Shown here: piece by piece, positions 1-8,531 of the stretch
Position numbering within the stretch: the first letter of the stretch is position 1
How the letters are laid out: each line of letters begins with the position of its first letter
Assembly: GCA_913062605.1 (NCBI GenBank)
Contig: CAJXWQ010000003.1
Location: 62,001 to 126,000 of the forward strand
Length of the DNA: 64,000 nt
Direction: 5' to 3'
Source: an uncultured Cellvibrionales bacterium
Lineage (GTDB): Bacteria; Pseudomonadota; Gammaproteobacteria; Pseudomonadales; Porticoccaceae
Notes under the pieces: model-generated
The model's database searches: none
What the model was told of the DNA's origin: nothing
What the model saw: only the letters and a program-made list of their open reading frames with translations
Program-made: the position numbers and the translations under genes

Positions 1-48
1 TGGCTATTTATTTCGTTAGTCTACTGGCGATTAATAGGGTGGGGGATA

Positions 49-669
49 CTACCTACCCGCCAAGAATCCATTGCTTTCAAGGTAATGGATAATTATTGCG
101 ACTTCTTCATCCAGCGTCATTTGGTCTGTGTGTAAATGAATTTCGGGATTTTCCGGGGCTTCGTAGGGATCGTCAATACCTGTGAAGTTTTTAATTTCTC
201 CAGCTCGGGCTTTTTTATACAGTCCTTTGGGATCACGTTTTTCTGCTTCCTCAAGGGAGCAGTCAACAAACACCTCAATAAAATCAACACCTGCTTCATT
301 ATGGAGTTGACGAACTTTGTCGCGATCCTCTCGATAGGGGCTTATAAAACTGGAAAGTGCAATGGTGCCTGAGTCTACAAACAGCTTCGCTATTTCACCA
401 ATACGGCGGATATTTTCTGTGCGATCTTCAGCACTGAATCCCAGGTTTTTGTTGATGCCGAGACGAATATTATCCCCATCAAGCCGGTAGGCGAGCTTGC
501 CGCGTTCATAGAGTGTACTTTCCAGAGCCACCGCCACGGTGCTTTTGCCGCTACCGGACAAACCGGTGAACCAGATAGTCACACCTTTTTGACCCATGAG
601 CCGATGGCGGTCTTCCCGGGTGATATCCCCCTCGTGCCAATGTACATTGGTTGCCTTCATTACAGTCAT
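49..669 (-). CDS. cysC: Adenylylsulfate (APS) kinase
   Basis: Phosphorylates adenosine 5'-phosphosulfate to PAPS with ATP in the cytoplasmic sulfate-activation pathway. The 206-residue protein has the Walker A loop GLSGSGKS at about residues 36-43, the LDGDN segment after it, the [10 protein letters not shown] stretch around the phospho-acceptor serine region and the [12 protein letters not shown] substrate lid. Length is normal for stand-alone CysC. The ATG at 669 is preceded by a GGGAG ribosome site. It lies 43 nt downstream of a TetR gene on the same strand, so they may be co-transcribed. No cysN or cysD partner is visible; they may lie beyond the window edge. Confidence 0.95.
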   Translation of the reverse strand: MTVMKATNVHWHEGDITREDRHRLMGQKGVTIWFTGLSGSGKSTVAVALESTLYERGKLAYRLDGDNIRLGINKNLGFSAEDRTENIRRIGEIAKLFVDSGTIALSSFISPYREDRDKVRQLHNEAGVDFIEVFVDCSLEEAEKRDPKGLYKKARAGEIKNFTGIDDPYEAPENPEIHLHTDQMTLDEEVAIIIHYLESNGFLAGR

Positions 670-712
670 GGTTTGCTCCCTTATTAATCATTATATCGTC
701 GTGATGGTGGGG

Positions 713-1321
713 TTAATTTGTTTGCTCAAGACATCCGTTTAACACAAAATCTATACACTTCTCTGTGATCTTGTTGAGTGCCAATTTTGGGTCACGGGTA
801 AGCATGGTTCCCCAATAATTGCACAGTCCGATTAAGGAGAGTGTGGCAAAATGGCAATCAAGAGTTTTGTTGAGCACACCACTGTGAACACCCTCAATAA
901 AAATGTCTTCAAGCTGTTGACGGTACCGCGAGCCAAGTGCTTTTAGTTTTTCACGCTTTTCCTCGGACAAATATAACCGTTGCTCATTATGAACCTTCAG
1001 TGCTTCGTTATTTGCCCGGTAGCTGGCTAGGTGGGCTCCAATAGCGGCAGTTAACTTTTCTTTTAATGGTTGCGTCTGTGTGGATATCTGTTCCATTTGA
1101 TCCACATAGTCACGAAGCGCGGTTAGACACACCTCTTCTAGGGCTGCTTCCTTCGACGTGAAATAGTAGTAGAGGCTTCCCTGGCGGATACCCATATGCG
1201 AAGCAATATCTTGTGTACTTGCACCGTGATAGCCCTTTTCAGCAAAAACTGAAGCGGCAGCATTTATCGCCTTTTGGTGTTGCTGATGGTAGCGAGGAGT
1301 ATTTTGGCTATCAGGGTTCAT
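713..1321 (-). CDS. TetR-family transcriptional regulator
   Basis: A 202-residue one-component regulator. The N-terminal TetR helix-turn-helix spans about residues 14-60, with FAEKGYHGASTQDIA and the recognition helix region GIRQGSLYYYFTSKE. The C-terminal ligand-binding half (about 75-200) is divergent and gives no ligand hint. The start is followed upstream by a perfect inverted repeat about 15 nt away (1336-1353), suggesting autorepression. The gene is followed by cysC on the same strand, but whether it controls sulfate activation is not shown by the sequence. Confidence 0.85.
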   Translation of the reverse strand: MNPDSQNTPRYHQQHQKAINAAASVFAEKGYHGASTQDIASHMGIRQGSLYYYFTSKEAALEEVCLTALRDYVDQMEQISTQTQPLKEKLTAAIGAHLASYRANNEALKVHNEQRLYLSEEKREKLKALGSRYRQQLEDIFIEGVHSGVLNKTLDCHFATLSLIGLCNYWGTMLTRDPKLALNKITEKCIDFVLNGCLEQTN

Positions 1322-1335
1322 GGTATGAGCACTAA

Positions 1336-1353
1336 TTCTATAGGGTTATAGAA
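1336..1353. promoter_or_regulatory. Probable operator of the adjacent TetR gene
   Basis: A perfect inverted repeat with 7-bp arms, TTCTATA-gggt-TATAGAA, lies just upstream of the TetR start codon at 1321. A further TTTATAG half-site follows at about 1362-1368. Position and symmetry fit autoregulation by the TetR protein. Confidence 0.55.
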
Positions 1354-1471
1354 TTTATAGGTTTATAGAAAAAAATCAATGATACAGAGGCTGTTTTGTG
1401 AAAAAAGTTGATCAGTGGTTGGCACTCTGTGGTGTGGCCGTTGGTGAGAAGAGAGGCAAGATAGCCTTAAA

Positions 1472-1555
1472 ACTGGCGCACCCGAGAGGCTCTCATCAGC
1501 CCTCGGAGTTACCAGCCACAAAAAACCCCGCAAATATGCAGGGTTTTGTTGTCAC

Positions 1556-1571
<16 letters not shown>
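1472..1571. repeat. 18-bp direct repeat of the tRNA-Arg 3' end
   Basis: The 18-mer ACTGGCGCACCCGAGAGG occurs at 1472-1489 and again at 1554-1571. The second copy is the CCA end, the 3' acceptor strand and part of the T-arm of tRNA-Arg plus 2 flanking bases. The first copy is a fragment with no tRNA body attached. Such a fragment is what a past tRNA-targeting integration or a partial tRNA deletion would leave. Confidence 0.6.
1522..1547 (-). terminator. Rho-independent terminator of tRNA-Arg
   Basis: A hairpin with arms AAAACCC-c-GCA and TGC-a-GGGTTTT around an AATA loop lies immediately 3' of the tRNA. Read on the minus strand it is followed by a T-run, as expected for an intrinsic terminator. 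Confidence 0.75.
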
Positions 1572-1632
<61 letters not shown>

Positions 1633-1771
1633 TTGAGAGGCCGCAATAGTATAGCTTCCACTATCATTAGTCTATTTCTGAGGCGGTGGTTTGATGAGAG
1701 TCAGATCTGATTTTTGGCCTGATCCTTGAGTTATACTTAGTTTCACAGAAATCTATAAATGAAAGGCTAGA

Positions 1772-2401
1772 ATGACACTAAAAGCGGGATCAAAAAGCCT
1801 TATTGTTGTCGGATTACTCCTGATATCAGGCTGTTCTTTGTTTCAGACCCAAGGTTATCCTCCAGAGGTACAGGTGTGCCCGCCGCCTCCTGTGTGCCGT
1901 GTTTGTAAACCCGCATTCTGCCCGGCACCAACAATTGTTGAAAAGATTGTCGTCAGCCCTGTACCGACTCAGAAGACAGGGGGAGAGCTGGAGTTGCCTA
2001 TTATCGGCGGGGTAGAGTCGGTAGTGGTCGACCCCTCTGGTTTCAAATATGAGGCGCGTATTGACACAGGTGCAGAGTCCTCCTCCATTCATGCAGAAAA
2101 CATTCAGCTGATTGAACGAGATGGAAAGCGGTATGTACGATTTTCTCTGTTGAACCCGGAGACCAGCGAGCTGATTGAACTGGAAAGGCGCTTACGCCGT
2201 AAGGTGCTGATCAAGCGGCAGCAGGGAGAGTGGGAACGCAGGTATGTCGTCAAGCTTTGGCTAACACTTGGAGATATAAAGGAGTTGGTGGATGTCACGC
2301 TTTCCAATAGAGCTGACTTTGAGTATCCGGTTCTAGTGGGGCGCAATTTATTGACGGATATAGCCATTGTTGATGTCAGCCAACAGTACATACTGAAGTG
2401 A
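1772..2401 (+). CDS. Lipoprotein with retropepsin-like (RimK-associated Zn_protease) domain
   Basis: A 209-residue envelope lipoprotein. The signal peptide ends in a lipobox with Cys21 (LISGC). A proline-rich linker holds four cysteines (about 36, 42, 45, 50). From about residue 75 there is the domain annotated as 'putative ATP-dependent zinc protease' (Pfam Zn_protease), whose DTGAES motif at 98-103 resembles retroviral aspartic proteases. The gene is 6 nt from the next one and forms a cluster with a transglutaminase-like membrane protein and a RimK-like ligase. A role in cutting or sensing an envelope peptide is an inference from this grouping; no substrate is known to me. Confidence 0.8.
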   Translation: MTLKAGSKSLIVVGLLLISGCSLFQTQGYPPEVQVCPPPPVCRVCKPAFCPAPTIVEKIVVSPVPTQKTGGELELPIIGGVESVVVDPSGFKYEARIDTGAESSSIHAENIQLIERDGKRYVRFSLLNPETSELIELERRLRRKVLIKRQQGEWERRYVVKLWLTLGDIKELVDVTLSNRADFEYPVLVGRNLLTDIAIVDVSQQYILK

Positions 2402-2407
2402 CAGCGC

Positions 2408-3931
2408 ATGTCGTCTAAAGTACAAATCAGTTTAGTTGCCGGGATATTAATCCTCATCGGTTTAGGATTGACCCTGTACAAAAAAATTGAGTTTGGTTTT
2501 CCCTTACTGCCTGGCCAGAGGCAGGCAGTTTGGACTCTGGAGTCAAAAATCAGTTTTAAACCTTTGGCCGGTCCTGTAGAGATTTCTCTGGCCTTGCCTG
2601 ATTCTCAGGCAGGGTGGGTGGTGTTAGATGACCATTTTGCTTCATCGGGCTTTGGGTTTACGGTGATGACATCTAACGGAAACAGGTATGCTCGGTGGGC
2701 ACGTCAGTCTCTGGATCGTTCAACAACACTTTATTACAAGCTGCAACTCTACCGGGCTGATAATTTTGGCTTGGGTGGTAGCCCTGTGCCAGAGATTTTA
2801 CCTCCAGAGCTAACAGCAGATCGCCAAGCTGCCATGGAGCGAGTAGTGGCATCGTTGCAAGAGCGGTCTTCAGGCCCCGTTAGTTTTACCGCCTTGCTTC
2901 TGAAGCAGTTAGTACAGGATCAAATGGATCAAGATGCCATCTTTTTGTTTGGTAGCCGGGAGGAGAGCAAACTGGCGGTGGTGATGGATATACTGGCTTT
3001 CTCCGGTATTCCTTCGCAGCGGGTGCGGGGTGTCTTTCTGGAAGATGGCCGCCGCCGTCAGAAAATCAATAGTCTGGTCGAAGTATTTGATGGGAAACAC
3101 TGGCATATTTTTGATCCCAAGACAGGGCAGCCAGGTTTGCCAGAAAATTTCTTCGTTTGGCGAAGGGGTGGGGCATCGGTTTTGGACGTGCTGGGAGGTA
3201 GTAGTTCTCAGCTTGAATTTGCCATTGTTAAGAATACCCTCCCAATAAAGACTGTGCTGTTTATGGAGCAACAAGTGGGCGAACAACCCTTGTTGGATTT
3301 TTCTATCTATTCTTTGCCAGTAGAGCAACAAGGCGTCTTCAAGGGGTTGTTGTTGATTCCTGTAGGCGCGCTGGTGGTGGTGCTTCTTCGGGTGTTGGTT
3401 GGCATTCGGACCTCCGGCACCTTCATGCCAATTTTGATTGCGCTGGCATTTATTCAAACTACTTTGCTGACTGGGCTGGTGATCTTTTTGACGGTAGTTG
3501 GCGCGGGTTTGTGGATTCGTTATTACCTGTCACACCTCAATTTACTACTGGTTGCTAGAATCACTGCCGTAGTGATTGTGGTGATTTTCATAATGGCTGC
3601 ACTCAGTATTGTGAGTTACAAGCTTGGCTTTGCTCAAGTGCTAACGGTGACATTTTTACCCACCATTATTCTTGCCTGGACCATTGAGCGAATGTCGATT
3701 CTCTGGGAAGAAGAGGGTGTTCATGAAGTGTTGATACAGGGTGGGGGCAGCCTGTTGGCCGCAATTTTGGCCTATCTGTTGATGTCCACAGCATTGATTG
3801 AACATCTTACCTTTAACTTTCCCGAGCTGATGATCAGTTTGCTGGGTGTAGTGCTGCTCATCGGAAAATACTCTGGCTACAGGTTGACTGAGTTGCACCG
3901 GTTTCGTGATCTGGGCAGGCCTGATAAATGA
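2408..3931 (+). CDS. Inactive transglutaminase fused to a 7TM domain
   Basis: A 507-residue integral membrane protein. One N-terminal membrane anchor lies at about residues 8-24. A periplasmic transglutaminase-like region follows at about 130-290, including SREESKLAVVMDILAFSGIP. Multiple hydrophobic helices run from about 310 to 490. This matches the pairing known as inactive transglutaminase plus 7TM_transglut. The usual Cys-His-Asp catalytic set is not apparent, so the domain probably binds rather than cross-links peptides. It overlaps the downstream ATP-grasp gene by 4 nt (ATGA), implying translational coupling. Confidence 0.85.
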   Translation: MSSKVQISLVAGILILIGLGLTLYKKIEFGFPLLPGQRQAVWTLESKISFKPLAGPVEISLALPDSQAGWVVLDDHFASSGFGFTVMTSNGNRYARWARQSLDRSTTLYYKLQLYRADNFGLGGSPVPEILPPELTADRQAAMERVVASLQERSSGPVSFTALLLKQLVQDQMDQDAIFLFGSREESKLAVVMDILAFSGIPSQRVRGVFLEDGRRRQKINSLVEVFDGKHWHIFDPKTGQPGLPENFFVWRRGGASVLDVLGGSSSQLEFAIVKNTLPIKTVLFMEQQVGEQPLLDFSIYSLPVEQQGVFKGLLLIPVGALVVVLLRVLVGIRTSGTFMPILIALAFIQTTLLTGLVIFLTVVGAGLWIRYYLSHLNLLLVARITAVVIVVIFIMAALSIVSYKLGFAQVLTVTFLPTIILAWTIERMSILWEEEGVHEVLIQGGGSLLAAILAYLLMSTALIEHLTFNFPELMISLLGVVLLIGKYSGYRLTELHRFRDLGRPDK

Positions 3932-4881
3932 GATGGATTACGCCACGGGAATTGCGAGAGCAGGGTGTTCTTGGTATGAACAGCCGTAATATTGATTATA
4001 TTGGCCGAACCAATGATAGAAGTCGTTACCCCCTAGTCGACAATAAGCTGAAAACCAAACAGGCTGCTCAACAGCATGGTATGTCAGTCCCAAATCTGTT
4101 CGGTGTGGTGAAAATTCAACATGAGGTTCAGGGTCTTGAGTCGCTATTAGAAGGGCTGGAAAAGTTTGTTATCAAGCCAGCCCAAGGGAGTGGTGGAAAG
4201 GGCATTCTGGTGATCTCTGAGCGCCGTGGTGATGAATTTATTAAATCTACTGGTGCTATTTTAAATTTGAGGGATGTAAAGCGTCACACATCCAATATTC
4301 TCAGTGGGCTTTATAGCCTAGGTGGTCGCCCCGATGTGGCAATGATCGAAGACATGATCGATTTCGATGAAATGCTAAGTAACTACAGTCACGAAGGTGT
4401 GCCAGATATTCGAGTCATTGTTTATCGCGGCTTTCCAGTGATGGCTATGATGCGCTGTTCGACCCACGCGTCTGATGGCAAAGCCAATTTACATCAAGGT
4501 GCCGTTGGTGTTGGTATTGATATCGTGACCGGGCATAGCCTCTATGCCGTACAAAATAACCAGAAAGTAGATCAACACCCGGATACCGGGTTTCGCTTTG
4601 ATGAGCTGGAGCTACCTCATTGGGATGAAGTGCTTCACTTGGCAGCAGGTTGTTTTGAAATGACAGAACTTGGTTACTTTGGCGCAGATATTGTGCTGGA
4701 TCGAAATAGTGGCCCGGTGATACTGGAACTTAATGCCAGACCGGGCCTTGCGATTCAGATCGCTAACCAAGCTGGACTGAGAAAGCGCTTGCATATGGTT
4801 AACGATATGCGGCCCATTGAGCGAGGTGTGGAGGAACGTGTCCAGCTGGCCAAGCGGATGTTTGGTGTGACTATGGTTTAG
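3928..4881 (+). CDS. RimK-like alpha-L-glutamate ligase-related ATP-grasp protein
   Basis: A 317-residue ATP-grasp enzyme predicted to form an amide bond using ATP. Visible family features are KPAQGSGGKGILVI (about residues 88-101, the ATP-grasp lysine and glycine-rich loop), the DIRVIVYRG strand, and the C-terminal metal/ATP site VILELNARPGLAIQIAN. It is the third gene of a cluster with the retropepsin-like lipoprotein and the transglutaminase/7TM protein, overlapping the latter by 4 nt. Relatives are annotated as alpha-L-glutamate ligase-like; the acceptor is unknown. Cytoplasmic, since no signal peptide is present. Confidence 0.85.
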   Translation: MRWITPRELREQGVLGMNSRNIDYIGRTNDRSRYPLVDNKLKTKQAAQQHGMSVPNLFGVVKIQHEVQGLESLLEGLEKFVIKPAQGSGGKGILVISERRGDEFIKSTGAILNLRDVKRHTSNILSGLYSLGGRPDVAMIEDMIDFDEMLSNYSHEGVPDIRVIVYRGFPVMAMMRCSTHASDGKANLHQGAVGVGIDIVTGHSLYAVQNNQKVDQHPDTGFRFDELELPHWDEVLHLAAGCFEMTELGYFGADIVLDRNSGPVILELNARPGLAIQIANQAGLRKRLHMVNDMRPIERGVEERVQLAKRMFGVTMV

Positions 4882-4951
4882 GACTATGGTTTAAAAGGGC
4901 TACAGTTGAAGGTCACGGTTTAAGGGCCATCAGACTTCGTCTATTTCCTTG

Positions 4952-4980
4952 TTCACGACTGGAATTTATACAGCTATAAT
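4952..4980 (+). promoter_or_regulatory. Possible sigma70 promoter of the cytochrome gene
   Basis: A perfect -10 hexamer TATAAT at 4975-4980 has a 4/6 -35 match (TTCACG, 4952-4957) at 17-bp spacing. It lies about 80 nt upstream of the cytochrome start at 5060. Confidence 0.4.
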
Positions 4981-5059
4981 GCGCCACTGACTTTAATGCA
5001 CCACTGACTCTTGGTTATTGGTTGCACACACGAATACTAAAAATACTATGGAGGCCAGA

Positions 5060-5503
5060 ATGAGCCAATTAAAAAAAACAGGTATTGCAGCTGTTGCATT
5101 GACACTGGTACTCGGAATTTCTGGTTGTAGTTCCGAGAAAGAGGAACTTAACCTCACGGTACAGCAAGAGAAAGAAATGTCTGAGCGCCTCGCTCCTGCA
5201 GGTGAAGTGGTACTGGAAAAAGATGTTGCCACTGTAGCACCCGTTGCCGCTGCTTCTGGCCCCCGTTCTGGTGAAGATGTTTTCAACAAGAGTTGTACAG
5301 CATGTCATTCCACTGGTGCTGCTGGCGCCCCTAAAGTGGGTGTAGCCACCGATTGGACAGCCCGTGTTGACCAAGGCATGGAAACCCTTTATGCCAATGC
5401 TATTAACGGTGTTCGTGGCATGCCACCAAAAGGGCTTTGCATGGACTGCTCTGACGATGAATTGAAGGCTTCAGTTGACTACATGCTGGAACAGAGCAAG
5501 TAA
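5060..5503 (+). CDS. Cytochrome c5-type lipoprotein
   Basis: A 147-residue, single-heme c-type cytochrome for periplasmic electron transfer. The start at 5060 is chosen over an upstream alternative because GGAGG precedes it and it begins a lipoprotein signal peptide (lipobox ISGC, Cys23). Heme binding is by C79-T-A-C82-H83, with Met121 in RGMPPKG as the likely sixth ligand. The CMDC pair (127, 130) is the disulfide typical of cytochrome c5. It lies alone, between the envelope cluster and mobA, and ends at a strong terminator. A role in respiration near the nitrate genes is plausible but the redox partner is not shown. Confidence 0.9.
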   Translation: MSQLKKTGIAAVALTLVLGISGCSSEKEELNLTVQQEKEMSERLAPAGEVVLEKDVATVAPVAAASGPRSGEDVFNKSCTACHSTGAAGAPKVGVATDWTARVDQGMETLYANAINGVRGMPPKGLCMDCSDDELKASVDYMLEQSK

Positions 5504-5540
5504 TCTTCTAGTGAACTGAAAAACAGCCTAGTGAATAAAA

Positions 5541-5568
5541 AAACCGCGCTTCTGGCGCGGTTTTTTTT
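5541..5568 (+). terminator. Rho-independent terminator after the cytochrome gene
   Basis: Nine-base-pair stem AAACCGCGC/GCGCGGTTT with loop TTCTG, followed by a run of eight Ts. It separates the cytochrome gene from mobA. Confidence 0.9.
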
Positions 5569-5670
5569 GGCCACGATTGTTAGTATGGGGTTGTTAATTT
5601 CACATTGGGCAGCCTGAGTCTTATTCTAGATAACAAGTCCAGAAAACAAGAAAGAGGTAGCAACAACTTC

Positions 5671-6231
5671 ATGTCTTCGTGTCATGGTTTGATTTTGGCT
5701 GGTGGCTTGTCAACCCGGATGGGTACAGACAAGGCTCAATTGCGTCGTAATCAACAAACGATGTTGGAATATACTGAGTCCTTGCTCAAGTCTCTTGGGC
5801 TGGATATTTTGGTCAGTGGCGGTGATAAGGGTATCCCTGATGTGATTCCTCAGTCAGGCCCGTTGGGTGGAATTTATACGGTGATCAAAAAAAATCCGGT
5901 AGATGCGTTGCTGATTGTACCCGTGGATATGCCACTGCTGACTTCATCTCTGCTGCAACAGTTGATTAGCGAGGGTGAAGCCTCTGAAACAGCAGTTTGT
6001 TTCCAGAATTGTTATCTACCCCTGTATTTGCCCGTCAATGAAAGGCTATCAGAGTATTTGGGACAGGTTCTCACAGAAGGCGCCGGTTTACCCCGCTCCA
6101 TAAAAAGAATGCTCACAGCGGTGAATGCCATACAACTACCGGTGACTGAGCCTGATGCTTTGGTGAATACGAATACTCCTGATGAGTGGCGCTCAATAAA
6201 GCCGTTAATCGAGACAGATAATGCTGAGTGA
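5671..6231 (+). CDS. mobA: Molybdenum cofactor guanylyltransferase
   Basis: Attaches GMP from GTP to molybdopterin to give the MGD cofactor needed by the NarG subunit encoded downstream. The 186-residue protein has the nucleotidyltransferase signature LAGGLSTRMGTDKA at its start, and the VPVDMPLLT segment with the metal-binding aspartate. I start it at the ATG at 5671, just before this motif; a TTG at 5605 would add 22 unconserved residues. It overlaps moeB by 11 nt, so the two are probably translated together. Confidence 0.93.
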   Translation: MSSCHGLILAGGLSTRMGTDKAQLRRNQQTMLEYTESLLKSLGLDILVSGGDKGIPDVIPQSGPLGGIYTVIKKNPVDALLIVPVDMPLLTSSLLQQLISEGEASETAVCFQNCYLPLYLPVNERLSEYLGQVLTEGAGLPRSIKRMLTAVNAIQLPVTEPDALVNTNTPDEWRSIKPLIETDNAE

Positions 6232-6973
6232 TCGGGAAAAAAAACGATATAGCCGCCATCTACTGCTAGGTGATATTGGCGAGCCGGGCCAGTTAAAACT
6301 CTCCCAATCAAAAGTGCTGATAGTTGGGCTTGGCGGGTTGGGTTCTCCGGTGGCACTCTATCTGGCGGCAGCAGGTATTGGAAAATTACTGATTGCAGAT
6401 GGTGATAGCCTCGAGGTCACCAACCTTCAGCGGCAGATACTGTTTGATACTGATGGTGCGGGTAAGCAAAAGGCCGACTTGGCTGAGGAAAGACTGTCTG
6501 GTCTGAATCCGGAAATTGACCTGGAGGTCATTGACCATGCGCTCACAGAAGAAGACCTCAGAGAGTATGTCCCAGAAGTAGATCTTGTTCTGGATTGCAG
6601 CGATAACCTCGGTACGCGCAAAGCAGTCAACCGAGTTTGTGTTGCAGAGCGTATTCCATTGTTATCAGCGGCGGCTATTCGTTGGGAAGGGCACTTGATG
6701 CTGTTCGACTTTCGTCAGCCCGAGACCCCCTGTTATGAATGTTTATATCCGCCCGATGCTGCTGAGCCGGTATTAAACTGTAGCACCAGTGGTGTGGTGG
6801 GGCCGCTGTTGGGAATCTTGGGTTCCATGCAGGCATTGGAAGCGATTAAACTGTTACTGGGAATGACGTCAGATATCAACGGAAAGCTAATGATGTTCGA
6901 CGGTAAGCATCACCAATGGCAGAACTTTCGTATTCAGAAAAAACCAGATTGCCCCGTTTGTGGTATTGGCTAA
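6221..6973 (+). CDS. moeB: Molybdopterin-synthase adenylyltransferase
   Basis: Adenylates the C-terminal glycine of MoaD so that it can receive sulfur for molybdopterin synthesis. The 250-residue ThiF/MoeB-family protein has the nucleotide loop GLGGLGSPVALYLAAAG (about residues 27-43), the DGDSLEVTNLQRQILF segment, and two zinc CxxC pairs, CYEC and CPVC, the latter at the C terminus. No rhodanese domain is present. The mobA-moeB overlap supports MoeB over ThiF, although the family can serve either pathway. Confidence 0.9.
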   Translation: MLSDREKKRYSRHLLLGDIGEPGQLKLSQSKVLIVGLGGLGSPVALYLAAAGIGKLLIADGDSLEVTNLQRQILFDTDGAGKQKADLAEERLSGLNPEIDLEVIDHALTEEDLREYVPEVDLVLDCSDNLGTRKAVNRVCVAERIPLLSAAAIRWEGHLMLFDFRQPETPCYECLYPPDAAEPVLNCSTSGVVGPLLGILGSMQALEAIKLLLGMTSDINGKLMMFDGKHHQWQNFRIQKKPDCPVCGIG

Positions 6974-7118
6974 TCACGACAGATTAGATAAACATGGTTC
7001 ACATTGGTCATGAGAAAATTCTTGCTAGGCTTCCTTGTAAGATCTTGTTAATACAGAAAATATCTAAAACTCTTAATGGTTTTTTACCACGCTATAAATC
7101 GATCAAAGTAAAAACAGT

Positions 7119-7147
7119 TTGACATAGGGACCAATCAGTCCATAATT
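7119..7147 (+). promoter_or_regulatory. Promoter with embedded TetR operator
   Basis: TTGACA (7119-7124), a 17-bp spacer and ATAATT (7142-7147) form a strong sigma70 promoter. The spacer contains the near-palindrome GGACCAATCAGTCC (7128-7141), resembling NemR-type operators. The ATG of the regulator is at 7154, so transcription would start at or next to the start codon. Confidence 0.75.
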
Positions 7148-7153
7148 ATTGTC

Positions 7154-7762
7154 ATGACTTACGGAAGACCAAAAGAATTTGACGTCGATCGCGCACTAGA
7201 AGCTGCTACTCAGCAATTTTGGGCTGTGGGCTATGAGGCGACATCACTGCAGGACTTGTTAAAGGCAATGAATCTCTCCAAAAGTAGTCTGTACCAAACT
7301 TTTGGCAAAAAATATGATTTATTTATTCGTTGTCTCGAACATTACCAGCAGTCTATGGTTAATGAGCTGAATACCCAGCTAACCAATAGCATCTCGCCCA
7401 AGCAGTTTTTAAGTGATTTCCTTGAGGGTGTTATTTCAGAAGCAAAAACCAACGCTACAAGAAAAGGGTGTTTTCTTGTCAACACAGCCAATGAGTTATG
7501 CCAGCGTGACGCAGGGGTGGCAGAAGCCGTTTCTTGTGGTACACGTAACTTGGCAGAAGTTTTTCATCGGGCCATTGAGCAAGGTAAGAACCAAAAGAAA
7601 ATTAACACTAATATGCCTACAGAGAGTTTGGTCGATTACTTAATGACATCCGTCAGTGGGCTGAGAACCATGATCAAAGCTGGAGCAGATAGAGACACAC
7701 TTAACCCAGTTATAAATATCATCATGAAGACACTTTATATAAATGAAGCAGCTTATCAATAA
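7154..7762 (+). CDS. TetR-family regulator (NemR-like operator)
   Basis: A 202-residue regulator. The N terminus (GRPKEFDVDRALEAATQQFW) and the helix-turn-helix with recognition region LSKSSLYQTFGKK are characteristic of the TetR subgroup related to NemR/AcuR. The promoter operator and a second copy before the following gene (7790-7803) indicate that it represses both itself and the AhpD-like gene. Cys115 and Cys125, in KGCF and ELCQRD, could sense electrophiles as in NemR, which is inference. The very short distance from the -10 box to the ATG and the absence of a ribosome site suggest a leaderless message. Confidence 0.87.
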   Translation: MTYGRPKEFDVDRALEAATQQFWAVGYEATSLQDLLKAMNLSKSSLYQTFGKKYDLFIRCLEHYQQSMVNELNTQLTNSISPKQFLSDFLEGVISEAKTNATRKGCFLVNTANELCQRDAGVAEAVSCGTRNLAEVFHRAIEQGKNQKKINTNMPTESLVDYLMTSVSGLRTMIKAGADRDTLNPVINIIMKTLYINEAAYQ

Positions 7763-7789
7763 CTATCCGAAATTTTTTTAACTACTTAT

Positions 7790-7803
7790 GGACCAATCGG
7801 TCC
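7790..7803. promoter_or_regulatory. TetR operator before the AhpD-like gene
   Basis: GGACCAATCGGTCC is a nearly perfect palindrome in the gap between the TetR stop and the next start. It differs at one position from the operator in the TetR promoter, so both are likely bound by the same repressor. Confidence 0.7.
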
Positions 7804-7832
7804 TTATTTATTATCTAACAGAGGAAATTACT

Positions 7833-8402
7833 ATGAAATCTGAATATAAAATCTCATTGCCGCCAGTCACTATCGAAGCTGCAGGTGATTCAGTAAAAGG
7901 TACTTTGGAACAACAGCAAGCCAATTTTGGTTTTTTACCCAACATGTACAAAACCATGGCGAACTCATCGGCCATGCTAAAAACCTACCTGTTTGGATAT
8001 GAGCAGTTTCGTACAGATAGTGACTTCACCCCCAGTGAGCAAGAAGTAGTCTTCATGGTGCTAAGCCGTGAAAATGGCTGTGAATACTGTATGGGCGCAC
8101 ATAGTTTTATTGCTGACAATATGTCGGGTGTGCCAGCACATGTAACAGATGCTATCCGTGCTGGAAGCACTATTGATGATCCAAAATTACAGACGTTAGC
8201 CACCTTTACCAAGGTGCTATTTGACACAAGAGGCGTGCCCACAAGGGCAGACGTTGAAGGCTTTATTGGGGCGGGTTACACAGAGAAAAATATTCTCGAA
8301 ATTATTCTGGCGATGTCAGTAAAAACCCTGAGTAATTATTCAAATCATATCTGTCAGCCAGAACTGGACGACGTCTTTTCCGGCCGAGCTTGGCAAGAAT
8401 AG
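7833..8402 (+). CDS. Carboxymuconolactone decarboxylase/AhpD-like protein
   Basis: A 189-residue protein of the AhpD-like fold. The redox motif CEYCMGAHS (CxxC followed by a histidine, with a preceding glutamate) is the AhpD-type thiol site, suggesting peroxidase-linked or alkyl-hydroperoxide detoxification chemistry rather than decarboxylation. The start at 7833 is chosen because GAGGA lies 7 nt upstream and the longer reading frame begins inside the operator. It is the apparent target of the upstream TetR repressor. Confidence 0.85.
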   Translation: MKSEYKISLPPVTIEAAGDSVKGTLEQQQANFGFLPNMYKTMANSSAMLKTYLFGYEQFRTDSDFTPSEQEVVFMVLSRENGCEYCMGAHSFIADNMSGVPAHVTDAIRAGSTIDDPKLQTLATFTKVLFDTRGVPTRADVEGFIGAGYTEKNILEIILAMSVKTLSNYSNHICQPELDDVFSGRAWQE

Positions 8403-8431
8403 TTAATAAGCTGTAAGGCAGGAAGAAAAAA

Positions 8432-8457
8432 AGCCCGGTGGTATGAACCACCGGGCT
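8432..8457 (-). terminator. Terminator of the porin gene (bidirectional hairpin)
   Basis: A perfect 11-bp stem, AGCCCGGTGGT/ACCACCGGGCT, around an ATGA loop. A run of As on its left gives a T-run on the minus strand, so it mainly serves the porin. Two further short hairpins lie between it and the porin stop: GGCCTCA/TGAGGCC (8467-8487) and GACTCTC/GAGAGTC (about 8503-8524). Confidence 0.85.
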
Positions 8458-8531
8458 AAAGATTTTGGCCTCAGGGGGAGTGAGGCCATTTATTGGGAGA
8501 GAGACTCTCTATAAGAGGAGAGTCAGGGTGA

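Noticed and set aside
2909-3457. 182-residue minus-strand frame in the transglutaminase gene
   Set aside because: Antisense to a gene with clear domains and membrane helices; composition looks like a shadow frame.
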